This document shows, piece after piece, positions 1 to 11,189 of a DNA stretch of 64,000 bases (within the stretch, counting starts at the first letter, position 1; each line of letters starts with the position of its first letter). Position numbers and translations under genes: made by a program. Source of the stretch: Elymus sibiricus (taxonomy: Eukaryota > Streptophyta > Magnoliopsida > Poales > Poaceae); contig CM077676.1 of the NCBI GenBank assembly GCA_039707655.1, positions 374,236,114 to 374,300,113 on the forward strand, given 5' to 3'. Under the pieces are notes generated by a model. It saw only the letters and a program-made list of their open reading frames with translations. It did no database searches and was not told where the DNA came from.

Positions 1-1088
1 ACCCTCCAAGAATTTCCAGACGTGTGCCGAAACCAATTTGACTTAATGGTATACCCTGAAACAACTTTTCAGTTTTACCGAAACTATTCCGGTGCTCTCT
101 CTCCGGAACTTTTCCGTTGTCTCCAAAACCTTTCCGGTGACTTTCTCTCAGACTCCCTGTCTAGTATTCAGCAGATAGATGACCCTTAAGCGTGTGACCC
201 TATAAGTTCGGTGAAGCATAGACATGACCGAAACACTTTCCAATAAATGATCAACATCGGAGCCGTGGACACCCATATTGACCCCTATACCCACACGAAT
301 AAATATTCGAGTGAACCTCCAGTTGCTGTGTGCTATTCCTGTTGCTTCATGATATGTTACAAATACCCGAGGTGAGAATCATCGGCATCCCCGTGGATCA
401 ATACTTGTCCACAATGCCAGTTACCTCGTTACCGGTTTTGTTCTCTTTTCTCGTACCCGTGTTCCGGCATCCCCGTGATCAAATCACATTGTGTCTGGCC
501 GGACGATGATGGATACCGTAACACCGAGAGGGCCCAGAGATATCTCTCCATCGTCGGAGGAGCAAATCCAAATCTTGAGCTATTAAGTCCCTTTTCATAC
601 TTTCCCATGAACCCGTAAGCCACCGTAATAGCCACCCAATTACGGATGACGTTTATCAAACCCCAAAGTTCATGAATCAAGCATGAAGGAACTCGATACT
701 CTCATGGTCTCAGGAATTATGCAAACGTTAACTTTCTCTGTGTTATTAACCATTAACTTGTGACGAATGTATCTCATAGCATAACATCAATTCGGGTCGA
801 TTCAACACAACTGTTCTCCTAACATTGTGCCCTCAAAGTTTCCGGCATAGTCATGCCCATGATCAGGAAAACAGAACCATCATGCAACACTTGAGCTAGT
901 CTTAGAGGCCAGACTAGGAATACATTTTACCGTTTATTATTCCACACGTGCATATGAGTCTTCCTTCGAGCCTCGTGGTTATTGTAGACTCAAGAACCAT
1001 AGCAGTTATAGCACGAAATATAAACATAATTACAAACATGGAGATAAATAATAACATTTATTATTGCCTCTAGGGCATATCTCCTACA
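1..1088 (-). mobile_element. Copia LTR, reversed and cut by the window edge
   Basis: Read on the minus strand the segment starts TGTAGGAGATATGCCCTAG at 1088 and continues with the blocks typical of Angela/WIS/BARE-like Copia LTRs: the AGGCAATAATA start, CCATGAGAGTATC, GATGGAGAGATAT, the GGCCCTCTCGG block and ACAAAACCGGTAACGAGG. The same blocks recur in the Copia LTRs at 29278 and 47762, but this copy is clearly diverged from them. The LTR runs off the left edge, so its other end and target duplication cannot be checked. Confidence 0.85.
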
Positions 1089-1277
1089 TTGGGGACACAA
1101 GAGATTTCTTGTATTTGGTTGCAGGGTTGTTTGAGAGATACCATCTTCAACCTACGCCTCCCACGGATTGATAAACCTTAGGTCATCCACTTGAGGGAAA
1201 ATTGCTACTGTCCTACAAAACTCTACGCTTGGAGGCCCAACACGAGTCTACAAGAATAAGTTGTGTAGTAGACATCA
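1089..1277 (+). mobile_element. 3' end of a Gypsy LTR
   Basis: The segment starts TTGGGGACACAAGAG and ends GTAGTAGACATCA at 1277. I recognise it as the terminal part of the abundant Triticeae Gypsy LTR class that begins TGATATGTCTCCAACG (a start of that type is at 28809). The rest of this LTR lies beyond the Copia insertion and outside the window. The sequence after 1277 does not look like the element's internal leader, so this is a 3' LTR or a solo LTR. Confidence 0.65.
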
Positions 1278-3290
1278 GTAGGCTTCGACCTATTGGTCCA
1301 GATGTCAGCCAGTCCATTTGGTGGGCTGGGTGAAACAATAATGTAGAGTCTATGTAGCCCATTTATATATTTTGTTAGCATTTACAGCCTATTTGTATTA
1401 TTTTTCAAAATACACGGTTTTGCTAGGCTGGGTGAAAATATCATTTTGGGCAGGTCGGCGAAATGTTATAAAAACATAAACCGGTGCTGGGCATTTTATT
1501 ATAAAACTACATAATTTGCGGAGCATAAACACGTGATTGCACGTCTATTACTGCATTGGTCCGTAAAATCTTAGCAAGCTTATGTACGCAATCACCAGGA
1601 ATTAACTTGCCAACTTATTGTTAAATAATATAATAATTTGGTAAGAATTTATCGATTTACCAAATAAAATATTATTTATTTTGAAGAGTTAATAAGATGT
1701 GGGGTATTATTATTTTTTAGGCTAGACGTGGGACAATAAAAAACAAAAATAAAGGAAGTGAGAAGGTCTATACAAAGGTTGGATGAAGGACAGGTCAAAC
1801 GGGAACCTTATGTTCTTCTAATATATGTATGGAGTATATGTAATAAAATATAAATATAAATATATATACTATTATAGAAGGGAAAACATAATTTGAGTTT
1901 GGCATTCTTATAGAAAAATAGAACTTCTTTTTTTGAGCAGTATAGAAAAATAGAACTGAGCTGTGAGTTGTCTTCAAGAAACAAACATAAGTTGGCTGCT
2001 GATGTTATAAAACGAGCCAGGCTGGGAGGCCCAAAGGCCGATTGATACCTACTGGACCTCAAAAAAAGTTGAAACCTACTGGATCAACTATGTCAGCATG
2101 TCGTGGGCTGCGCATGTTAAACAACAAAACCTAGGCTGGGCAGGCCACAACCCAGTTGTTACTTGTTCGACCTCTGGAAAAAATGATTACTTGCTAGGTC
2201 CCGGATGACAGCCACCTTGACTACGTTGACAATCTCGTGGGCCCCACACGTCAATATACCATAAGGAGGAAGCATTTTTTTTGCAATATATAAGGAGACA
2301 CTTGTTTGCGTACGGCCATGGACCTGGTGGGTCTGGACTGTGAGCCTCTCCACGTACAGTCATCTCCCGATTCCTCTCATTTGTTGACCATGTTGAGAAC
2401 GACAGACGACGGTGCCGTGGCAAGAGCACCAAGGCGAAGGACGACGTCGAGACCTCGGACCGGAACGAACCGGAGCCGGGGAAGACGCAGGCGGAGGGGA
2501 GTACGAGGGTTGACTGGTTTGGGTGCAGGGTGGGCCGGTGGAGCTGTCGCCACCGGAGAATAAAAGGAGATGTGGGGGAGTAGAGGGATGGCCTGGCCAG
2601 TGCCATGCATAGGCTAGGATGGGTCGTCGAGGCATGCGTGGCAGTGCCGCTAGCCACTGTAGGGAGAGGACAAAATATTGAACAAAATAAAGAAATACAA
2701 ATGGATAGGTGGTTGGTCCCAGATGTCTGTGTACGAGACCTGCTGGGTCCACCTGAGAAGGGGAATATGTTGGGAGGAAGGAGATTCAAAGCACACCAGC
2801 TGTTGGATTTCAATCTAATGGCTGCCAGAAGGACTGACGGAAGAGGTATCAAACTTAACTTGTTCTCGTCGTTCGTGATCAAAGATGACCACCCTGAGTG
2901 AAGTTATCTGATAATCTAGGCAAAATGAACAACTGTGCAACCTACAGAAAACCGCACTCAGACTTCAAAAAAACGCACAAAAAATGATACAAGTACTGGA
3001 TACCCATAAGCATGTTGTGGGCCATGGATGTCCTAAGAAAAGAAACTTGGGTTGGGCAGCCACAGCCCAGTTGATTCCTACTCGACCTTAAAAAAAAGGA
3101 AACACGGCAGCCCTGTGAACTAGTACTCTTATTACATACATAAGCAAACAGATTCATCGCCACTCGAAAAAAAAGCAAACGGGTTCATGGGTTCTTAGAC
3201 GAAATATTACGGATAAAACAGATAATTATGACACATAGGCTAATGCATGAAACACTCAGATGATAAAGGTGCTTAAACAGACAAACTACA
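1278..3290. other. Intergenic DNA without a supported gene
   Basis: About 2 kb with AT-rich stretches at 1500-1950 and a GC-richer zone at 2390-2560. Open frames here, the longest 231 codons on the minus strand at 2187-2882, show no recognisable protein. The only structure seen is a repeated segment, listed separately. Confidence 0.5.
2045..2170 (+). repeat. Low-copy repeat, partner at 2985-3095
   Basis: The blocks CTACTGGA, GCATGT(C/T)GTGGGC, GGCTGGGCAG, CCCAGTTG and TCGACCT followed by an A-run occur in the same order here and at 2985-3095. The copies are direct, about 940 bases apart and diverged. They just precede the 3' end of the exonuclease-like gene. Family unknown. Confidence 0.5.
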
Positions 3291-3294
3291 CCAT

Positions 3295-4007
3295 CTAGAT
3301 CTTCCTGGCACGCTTGATCATGACGCTGCGGCTGTCCGTGTACTCCTCGGTCATGGGAAGCAGACACACCCTCATGTCCAAGATCCGCCTGTACATGTCG
3401 TAGCATGTGTATGCGTCCTTGGCTGCGTAGGTGATGTAGGCTAGATTCAGAGGTACCTCCCACGTGTTCAGGTCCTTCGTATCCATGTCTTCTTTCATGT
3501 TGGCGTAGCAGGGGTCGATGATGGCCGCGGCGAGGTCAACCACAGAGTCCTCCTCTTGCCCATTGCTGATGATCTTGTATTGCTTGTGGATGTTGATGAG
3601 CTTCTTACACCAGATGGCCGAATTGTAAAGCACAGTGGCATTCTTCCTGCTCTCCACCGTAGCGAAGGTGCAGTCGACGGTGCCGATGAAATGGGCGAAT
3701 GCTCAGAATCCCTGATGGCCCTATAGTAGTGGTAGACTAGAACCTCGTCCCGCACGCATATCTGGGCGACAGCGATCCGCTGGTCCCTGTCAGGAGACAG
3801 ATGGATGGGCACAAGGTCTAGTCCTGCAACCTTGTGCTTCTCGTCCTGTAGGTACTGCTTGAACTTGGTGATGCAGAGCTTCATCGAGTCCGGATCGTTG
3901 GTGTACATCACATTCAACTTGGTGCTGCCATGGGTCTGAACGGCGAACTCAAAGGTGAACTCCTTGCTGGAGTCCATATCCAGCAGGCTCACCCCTCGGA
4001 TCGCCAT
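3295..4007 (-). pseudogene. 3'-5' exonuclease-like protein (RNase H fold, DEDD type), frameshifted
   Basis: Read on the minus strand from ATG at 4007 (MAIRGVSLL) to TAG at 3295. The first part matches a grass family of 3'-5' exonuclease domain proteins, with blocks KVAGLDL, QRIAVAQICVRDEVLVYH and YYRAIRDSE. The second part, in another frame, continues with NATVLYNS, VDLAAAIIDP and YAAKDAYTCYDMYRRI. The last block fits the exo III motif (Y-x3-D). The frame changes near 3697-3701. The span of 713 bases is one short of a multiple of three, which suggests a single lost base. The first catalytic motif reads D-L-V where the family has D-x-E, so nuclease activity is doubtful even apart from the frameshift. 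Intact relatives are predicted to trim RNA or DNA 3' ends. No intron is needed. Either a young pseudogene or an assembly error at one base. Confidence 0.72.
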
Positions 4008-4113
4008 TGGAGTCTCTTCTCACGCAGAGTTGTTGTGGCGGTTCTCGTTTTGTGGGGATTGGGGGCAGGGGGGAAGATGAAGATGATGGGGAGATATGGA
4101 CAGCGGAGGGCTC

Positions 4114-4123
4114 CTTATTTACA
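4114..4123 (-). promoter_or_regulatory. Possible TATA box of the exonuclease-like gene
   Basis: The minus strand reads GTAAATAAGG about 110 bases upstream of the ATG at 4007. Position is right for a plant TATA element, but the match is not perfect. Confidence 0.3.
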
Positions 4124-4289
4124 CTGGGGATCGGTGTGTAGTGGGGTACTGGGGGCGGTAGCAACAGTTCATTTTTCCAATCTTGGGGAACTATCGCCAG
4201 TGAACATATGGGGTAGGCGGCGGCAGCAGTTCGTTTTTCCACTCTTGGGGAACTGCAATCGCCGGTGAACGTAATGGGTATAGGCGTCA

Positions 4290-5600
4290 ACAGTTACTAC
4301 CCCCTCCTCCCTTGCCCGATGCACGCCCCCTCGACCCATTCAAACGCCTCCATTAAACCGGCATGGAAGCCGAGAAACCTATTTCGTCCACATGCCCGTT
4401 CATGAGAGGGTCGGCATTGGCACTATAATAGCGAGTGTTAGTGTGGTCACTTTACTTAAATTTTATTCTTAAAACAAGCAAAGCATTGGCTCGTTCTATC
4501 AGTGCCATAAAATCAACATGCAAAACAATTAGAATTATTATTCTCAGGACGCACGCAAACAACTCATTTGCCGCGCTTTCAGACAGACAATACTACCAAG
4601 TTTGAACAGATTGTTAGGGTTGCTGTCATCTGCATCATCATGCCGTGTTTCACATCTTGCAAGATTCACAACCAACTCATAAGATTCAAATAATAAGTAC
4701 AACAAAGATGCCTACGCATCTCAATGATTCACAGATCAGAGCCAATAGTTACTGTTTAACTAAAACGTTGTGAGAATGTTAACAAATAAATAAAATCGAT
4801 CGATGCTTCATGTAAGCAATTTGATTCAAGGATTTGCTGAAACATTGAAACCAGTCCCGTTTATGGCCACGCATGTCAAACATTGGCAGATGAACATTTT
4901 CTGGATAACTGGTGGCACTACCACTTCCAATATATGCATAAGCGGGTCACTAAGAACTTGGCGAATGCTTTGACCATCCCAACATCTGTAGCTGAGTATT
5001 CCTGTTTGCACAAATAATGAAAAAGCATGATTACTATAATAGTGGGACTAGTTGTAGCAACTTTATTTTCTTAATGGGAAAAAAGATTGCGATACAATAG
5101 CTTTATATAAAAAAATACAATGCTAGCACAGTATGACAAAGCACGATCATGTGGATGAAGGACAGTACTGACCAGTGTGAGATGACTTTGTGAGATCAAG
5201 TTGTTCTTCAGGTCTCCGTATCTTGCCATGATGGCGATTCATTGACATCTATCAACAACTTCAGTGTGGCAGTAGAAGGAGGGACCTTGAGTCATTCCAG
5301 TCTCTTTTTTGTGCAGTTCAACTAAAATTATGGCGCTCGCCATGCTGCGAGGGAGAGAGGGGGCCCGTGCCACCTCGACGGTACGCCTCATGGACTCAAC
5401 TAGTTCAGTGCACATGCTATGTGGTTGATGCAGTGCAAATGGACTCAATTCTCCCGGATACGCCTTTAGCAAGTTATCTACATTGGAAATGAGATGATAG
5501 CTAGGACAGTAGCTCTATTATAACTGTATTATTACTTCATTTTATTGGTGGCACTAGCGGTGCCAAAACATTGCCTCAAATTATTAGTGGCATTACATTA
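4290..5600. other. Intergenic DNA, no gene recognised
   Basis: AT-rich sequence with short open frames only (minus strand 4826-5011 and 5239-5472), neither recognisable. The one repeated motif, at 5305-5335, belongs to the family described at 5305-7010. Confidence 0.5.
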
Positions 5601-7010
5601 AGGCATAGTTTGGCAACACGATTTTTCCAAAACCATAGTAATTGAAAACCTCAGTATTTCAATGTGTGGGCAATGAATACTACGGTTTCTAAAAACCACA
5701 TTTTTTCTCTGTTTTAGCAAAACTACCAACATGTTTGGCAAGTGCAGTTTTTCTCAGTTTTCTGGTTTTGACTTTTGACTACTCATTGTATAGATAATCC
5801 TGAAGATAGCTAGCTGAACCAAACTGAGCTACACTCAAGTGCTCTACATGATCAGCCTATGCGAATTAACAGCCGCCGCTTGCATGTAGTCCTATCTCTT
5901 AGACGCTAGGATCTGTAGTAGAGTTATCTTGTAGTACCTCTAACCTCTGGCCGCATGGAATCGATCGGCTAGCTAGCTTGCCTGCTCTGTACAACTATGC
6001 TCAAGTATCAATCGATCTACTCCATGATCTAAACCTCCACGCATGCGGATGTGCTAAGTCAACGCTAAATCATGGCATTCGTATGTGTACGTACGCTATC
6101 CAATAGGATCAAACGTCTAGCACAATCTAATCTACAGGCTGCCTCTTCTTGAGCTAGCACAATAGTCAACGATTGAAGAGATCAACGGCCAGAAAGAAGA
6201 TGGACTTGAGCGAGCATTTCTCAGTTTAGAAAAAAGAGGTTGGGACCTCTTTTTCATATACAGCAAAAAAACCATGGTTTTAGATATACTATGGTATATA
6301 AAACTGCAGTAATTGTCGAAGCCAAACACGTTAAAGTATTTAAAACCGGGGTTTCTAAAAAAACCATCGTATTCTCCTAAAACTCCAAAAATACCGAGCA
6401 GCCAAACGCAGCCTAAGATGCAAAAACAATATCATTATTGCTTTCTCATAGCAGTGCAAAAACAGTAGCACAAGATCACTAGCTGAATGCAGTCAAAATC
6501 AACCAAAAAGGAACATACCCGATCATGGGAACCATAACTGCAGTCAACGCCATTGTAGACGGGTTAACACCAGCACCAACATGGATGATTCAATTCATGC
6601 GACCTTTTTGTGCAGTTCACCTAAAATGAAGCAATGTTTGCATCATGCAGCTAGCAAGATGTACTTGGTCCCATGAGCTAGTAGCTTCTCCTTCATTAGT
6701 TGCACTAAAATTGAGCAACGTCAAGGTTGGCTGTCATGCTCATGGAAGGTGCAACTATAATTTGCTTATCCTTTTGTGCTGTTCCACTAAAATCAAGTGC
6801 CATTGTGGTGACGGTGACGGCTAATCTTGCAAAGGTTAATAAACTGTTGCACGAGATTACCAGCAGAGTTGGACGAAGAGGTTAGGAACTCCAATCACCC
6901 TTTGTGCAGTTCCACTAAAATCGAGAGACATTGCCCATGTGACATTTTAGTAGAACTGCACAAGACACTCTTTCAGGAAAAAAACAAAGTGTTTTGTGTA
7001 GTTCACCAAA
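5305..7010. repeat. Dispersed unit of about 35 bp in both orientations
   Basis: A unit with core TTTTGTGCAGTTCCACTAAA recurs near 5305, 6605, 6775 and 6900, partly at 6700, and inverted near 6940-6965 (TTTTAGTAGAACTGCACAA). A weaker copy is near 7003. In the 6605 copy the core is followed by ATGAAGCAATG, the complement of the start of the 71-bp repeats at 7176. The two arrays may therefore share an origin. Family unknown. Confidence 0.55.
5602..6412. mobile_element. Harbinger/Tourist-type MITE
   Basis: Left end GGCATAGTTTGGCA and right end CCAAACGCAGCC form imperfect terminal inverted repeats, flanked on both sides by TAA (5599-5601 and 6413-6415). A TAA/TTA duplication is the signature of the PIF-Harbinger superfamily. 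The inner part has inverted (T/A)-rich blocks such as AACCATAG, AAACCAC and AAACCATGGTTTT. There is no transposase. At 811 bp it is long for a MITE and may hold a further insertion around 5800-6200. Confidence 0.72.
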
Positions 7011-7175
7011 AGGTCACAATAGCAACAAGGTGAAATGGATATCCCTATCTGCACAAAAAGATAGAAAGAAAATAGTTACTGGTCAATAACAAGATATGAA
7101 ACATACACAAAATGAAAAGAAGCATCTATCTTCATGGCAATCATGCAAGGACAGTAGAAATTTTAAAACGGCAGC

Positions 7176-7552
7176 ATTGCTTCATATTACTCGAAGCATT
7201 ATGATCAACAATGACATCGGTCAAATATGCCATTACATCAATGGTGGCATTGCTTCATTTTACTAGCTACATTTTATTAACATCAGCTAAATAGTTGGTA
7301 TAAGTGCATGGGACAGTGGGGACACCAGGACATTCACCAGCGTAAAGAAGTAACTTACTTATCATAATGGAAAATCTAGCAGGAGAGTAGCATTTGTAAA
7401 ATAGTTTAATTGCATCATATTACTGGAGGCATTAGATTAACAACAACATTGGTTAGACATGTCCTTACTTTAACAGTGCGATTGCTTCATTTTACAAGCG
7501 CCATTATATTAACAACAGCAAAAAGTTGGTACAAGGGCATGCAGACAGTGGA
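7176..7552 (+). repeat. Degenerate tandem repeat, about 72-bp units
   Basis: Four units begin ATTGC(T/A)TCAT(A/T)TTAC at 7176, 7249, 7409 and 7481. The first and third are alike (CATTA, GATYAACAA), as are the second and fourth (ending GTTGGTA, AGTG, GACAGTGG). The spacing pattern (73, 160, 72) suggests duplication of a two-unit block of about 232 bp. Confidence 0.6.
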
Positions 7553-7990
7553 CGCATCGGCACCATGTACCTACAAGGAGGCATAATGTGGTGAGGCCAA
7601 GTTTGTTGCCCCGAGCAACAAACATCCAACCAAGATCTGGGATGGTCCCAAATTTAGTTCTCTTTAGGCACCTTTTACTATGTGAGGATAGCAAATCTAA
7701 TCCTGGACATACTCTGTTGACTTGTCCCCCAACTGCCACTTTCTTTCCTTCTTCCACCAATAATAGATCTGTTCCTTATGCAGTTTGTACCGAGTTTTCC
7801 CTTTATTTCACTTTTGAACCAAGAGACCGGTAGGGTAGCCAGTCTCTACAACTTTCCCCCTTCTATTTCCTCTTGAATCAAGTCCTAGATTCATGCTACA
7901 CCTTTCCCCCCTTTCTTCCCTGTTTGAACCAAGTCCTAGATTCGACTGCATTTAGTAGCTTTACCTCTAATAATAGTAAAAAATAAGGTG
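7553..7990. other. Intergenic DNA, no gene recognised
   Basis: Contains a local duplication: TTTCCC..., TTGAATCAAGTCCTAGATTC at 7874 and TTGAACCAAGTCCTAGATTC at 7923. Otherwise I see no coding or mobile signature. Confidence 0.4.
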
Positions 7991-7994
7991 GCTT

Positions 7995-8450
7995 TGGAAT
8001 AGCTGATGGAAGTAGAAAAAGATCCACATGCGGCCACGTGGGGAGCTGGGGAAGTAGAGCAAGGCCGTTTTCGAAGGAAGTTATACCTGAGGGTCATCGG
8101 GATGTGTCTAGGAGGGCGGCCGGAGGCCGGATCTGGCCACAATACGGCATGGAGGAAGAAGGGGTCGGAGGCCCTCCCGAGCCGGCGCTGTGTCGGAGAG
8201 AACGGCATGGGCAGCCGATTGGGACGCGCCGGCAGCTGTGGGTCTCCTCCCTAGCTGCCGACGACTGCGTGTACGATGCACCTACTCCCCTACCCCGGCC
8301 GAGGGGATCCGGCCGGATCTGTGACCAGCGGTGAGCAGAGAGAGAGTGTGGCCACCACTATCTTGTTTAGATTTAGAGAGGATGAGAGAGTGGAGAGAGC
8401 AACCCTAGTAAAGCAAGCGCCGAGGCTCCTGCCCATATATATAGTGGAGT
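7995..8450 (-). promoter_or_regulatory. Possible promoter and 5' transcribed region, gene not identified
   Basis: The minus strand carries a good TATA element (CACTATATATATGGGC, core 8435-8444). After it come a CT-rich leader (TTGCTCTCTCCACTCTCTC near 8390-8410) and a GC-rich block (8000-8335). This is the usual layout of a grass promoter with 5' UTR. The open frame behind it (minus 8208-7936, 90 codons) has no recognisable product. It could be the first exon of a decayed gene or an unrecognised LTR. Confidence 0.3.
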
Positions 8451-8639
8451 GATTTTCTTTTTCTCTCCACAACAATCGTTTCAATTTGTGTACGTGACAT
8501 TAAAGAAAAGAAACTCTCTATTTAGCGTGCTACAGTGAACAAAACTCCATGGTGTCCAGGAGTACTAGTAGTATTGTTCACTTGTGGACCCCGGCCCTCC
8601 ATTCATTGAACAACCACATGGGTGAATATATATATAGAG

Positions 8640-8910
8640 AGAACAAACAAGTGGAACTCTTTTGGCTTTGAGATATCGATGGTACCATTTGACGACACTG
8701 CATCAATGGACTCAGTACTTTGAAGTTGCCGTAATGCGTGGCTTTTGCAGTTCCCATCTAAATGGGGGAATACCATACATTTTGTTTGATATACGTATAA
8801 ACACATGCACGGTTTACATTCTGAATCGCTAGCTAGAACTTGAACTGTATTTGTTTTCAACATAAAGTGGAATCAAATGTTTGAACTCATGATCTTAGCG
8901 TTTGCAGAGA
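8640..8910 (+). repeat. Diverged repeat, partner at 19310-19640
   Basis: Blocks shared in order with 19310-19640 are: a TTTGAGA start, GATGG, TTTGAC.ACA.TGCATC, TGCGTGGCTTT or its like, CATCTAAATG, a (C/T)TAGCTAGA block, TTCAACATAAA and TGG(A)ATCAAAT.TTTGAA. I judge identity by eye to be well under 80 percent. Same orientation, about 10.7 kb apart. Family unknown. Confidence 0.55.
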
Positions 8911-9059
8911 AAATGTAAAGGCCATCGATCTTTGTTCTGCTTTTGAACATACTATAACATATGCAACCCTTTTGTGAAAATGACCATATCTATTATAAAA
9001 AGTTCACCATGAGTACTACAAAGCATCTCAAACATAATAAAAATTACATTGAGATTCCG

Positions 9060-9910
9060 AGACCACCGAACAACCTACTACCGTCACAACGAGCCGCCGA
9101 CGCACTGCTGTTGCCGCCATCCTACCTGAGCCGGCTTGACCTCATCGATGACAGCCGGGAAGTGTTTGTGCACTTGCCCCTAAGGAGCGGTGACCCGAAG
9201 CCATAGTAGTCGTAATTAATGTGAAGCACCTAATTCATATAACACAAAATTTCACCACATGACAAGAAACCCTAGCCTTACCGCCCCAAGGAGACGACAT
9301 GAATCTACGTTGGAGCTCCATCGACTATGCCCCGACGAGGATCAGAGCTCGAAAGACAAACTCATACAAGATGTGTCGATCGATATCGCCGCTGTCCTAC
9401 CGGAGTCGGCTTGACTTTTTTGACAATAAGGGAAGTCTTCGTGCAGATGCCCATAAGGACCAGAGCCATAGAGCCGTATTGTGTGTTTAGTTGCATTCTC
9501 ATCTCAGCATAGTTGTTCCCTCTTTGTGCATGCTCATCTCAGCATCCCTCTTCATGCATGCTCCTAGTGTATTTGTGTTAAGCTAGCGTGGACTCATGCA
9601 CCCTTCATACAATCTACCAAACACCCAAAAGTGGACCGAGAAGGGAACTTTTGCTCTCATGCACCCTTCATACACCCTACCAAACACCCAAAACTGGGCC
9701 GAGAATGGAACTTTTGCTCTCGTGCACCCTTCATACACCCTACCAAAACACACCCTTGTCGTCGTTGAACCCTTGTAATTATCCGAAGCACTTGACACCT
9801 AATCTCGCCACATGACAATATGCTCATGTTCCATCCACTATGTCTAGACGGACGAACTCGAGGAGGATCGGAGCCCGAAAGACAAACTCAAAGGAGAAGT
9901 GCCCCCATCC
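9060..9910 (+). repeat. Internally duplicated repeat segment
   Basis: Two copies of one block are at 9110-9204 and 9392-9475. Both contain GCTGT..CC..CCTACC, GCCGGCTTGAC or GTCGGCTTGAC, GGGAAGT.TT.GTGCA and GAGCCATAG-like ends. A second block (ACATGACAA, ATCCACTATG or ATCGACTATG, GGATC.GAGC.CGAAAGACAAACTCA) occurs at 9258-9365 and 9810-9890. The 63-bp tandem repeat lies between them. Related segments are, to my recollection, widespread in Triticeae intergenic DNA. Confidence 0.5.
9593..9755 (+). repeat. Tandem repeat, 63-bp unit, about 2.6 copies
   Basis: The block CCCTTCATAC starts at 9601, 9664 and 9727, exactly 63 bases apart. Each unit holds CTACCAAACACCCAAAA, GGACCGAGAA or GGGCCGAGAA, and GGAACTTTTGCTCTC. 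The third unit is cut short after CTACCAAAACAC. The unit length is divisible by three, so long open frames arise by accident on both strands. Confidence 0.85.
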
Positions 9911-11044
9911 GAGTGAGGGCTGCGCGTGCGTGGACTAAAAAACCCTAATGTAAACTACTAACTGGAGCGGAGGCACCTAGATTCCCCTCCCCGCCACCAG
10001 TGGCCCGAGCGGCGGGAAGAGGGGAGGGGCGAATCCACGGGATCACCGGTGAAGCGTGGAGCGGGGAGGTTGCCCTAGCTGCCTAGGGTGGGGGGAGTAG
10101 ATTTGTATTCATACCAAAATAGATTCGAATTTTATTGGTACTGTACAGTTCTATATAGTCAGTGTCTCGACCTTTTTTTTCGATTTCTCAACATATCTAC
10201 AGCCCGTATGTTACTATCGCTCATCTCTCTTTTCTACTGTACTGTAGTACTTAGTAGTAACTCAGCCTGCCTAAAAAAAGTAACTCAGCCGTATGTTACC
10301 ATCGCTCGTCTCTCTTTTCTAGTACTCTAGTAGTAGTAACGCGACGCGTGTTCCATTCGGTGAGCGGCGTGTCGGACTGACCGTGGGGGTGCGACGCGAA
10401 CGCGATGGGCATGCTATGTACATGTACCACCTTTTTCTTTTGGTTTTGCTCCATGCCGCAATCCATCGATACAAAATTATATTTAAAAGTCGAGGGTGGG
10501 GCTTTTCCCGCGCGGTATGCGTGGCAGTTTCGCCTAGTCGGTTTGACAGAGAGGCAAGGAGGATGAGGGAGTAGCGTATTCAACTTACTGCTGGAAGAGT
10601 GGGACTGTGTGATTTGATGGCTCATTACTGCAGGAAAGGTGGGGCCTTGTGATATGAATGCTCATTTATAGTCATTATTACCGCGGCGCTACGACCGGGT
10701 GAGGCTCCCCTTCCGTTCCCCACTCTAATCTGGTGCATGACACGTCGACCCGGATGCTGGCTGTCCCACATGTCGGCGAAAGGAAGAATAATTTTGCCGA
10801 CGACGTAATAAGGAGCAAAGAACCGTGCGGTATACTCTAGTTTAGCACTAGAGTACTAGTATACGTCGGAGGAGTGCGAAACACGGCAACCCAGTGAACC
10901 AGCAGGCGATGTGGCGGAAAAAAACAATGTACTACAGTCCAGCCTTAGCATGTAAAAACACGCCACCGCTTCCTCCTCCCCCTCTGGGTTTATTGCCATC
11001 AGCGGAGCAAGAGCGTGGTCGCAGCTTAGCTAGTAGTACTCCTA
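9911..11044. other. Intergenic DNA with one copy of a local repeat
   Basis: No gene recognised. It contains a short duplication (CCGTATGTTAC.ATCGCTC with TCTCTCTTTTCTA, at 10202 and 10289) and one copy of the roughly 90-bp family (10341-10420). Confidence 0.45.
10341..10420 (+). repeat. Local repeat family of about 90 bp, copy 1 of 5
   Basis: The shared core is (CATGTCAGTGA...)GATGCGCGT..C, CGGTGAGCGGCGGGC, GGACCGACC and GGTGCGACGCGAACGGGA. Other copies are near 11829-11935, 12106-12204, 17113-17180 and 17196-17304, all in the same orientation. A sub-block, CCCACATGTCGGCGAAAGGA, is shared between 10768 and 11487. Five copies in 7 kb around the two host genes suggests local duplication. Origin unknown. 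Confidence 0.55.
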
Positions 11045-11186
11045 CTCCTCTCCAACCTTTTTTTTACAATTCCATTGTTTTTCCTGTGGCGTTGAACACT
11101 CTTTGCTAATCCTATTGGATTTAGCACTCCAGTCCCATACTTTCCCGATTCCTGTATTTTCAGTATCCTGGGAATCAAAGAGGCCC
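11045..11186. mobile_element. Right end of a Harbinger-type MITE (fragment)
   Basis: The sequence ends GGGAATCAAAGAGGCCC and is followed by TTA at 11187-11189. It has the TTTTCCTGT and TTCCTGTATTTTC motifs usual in this end of grass Harbinger MITEs. No matching left end was found, so it is a fragment. Confidence 0.5.
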
Positions 11187-11189
11187 TTA

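Noticed and set aside
429..680. 83-codon minus-strand open frame
   Set aside because: It lies inside the Copia LTR, a non-coding part of the element; similar frames occur in related LTRs.
2187..2882. 231-codon open frame on the minus strand
   Set aside because: No family resemblance, Ser/Pro-rich low-information composition, and competing open frames on both strands of the same GC-rich stretch.
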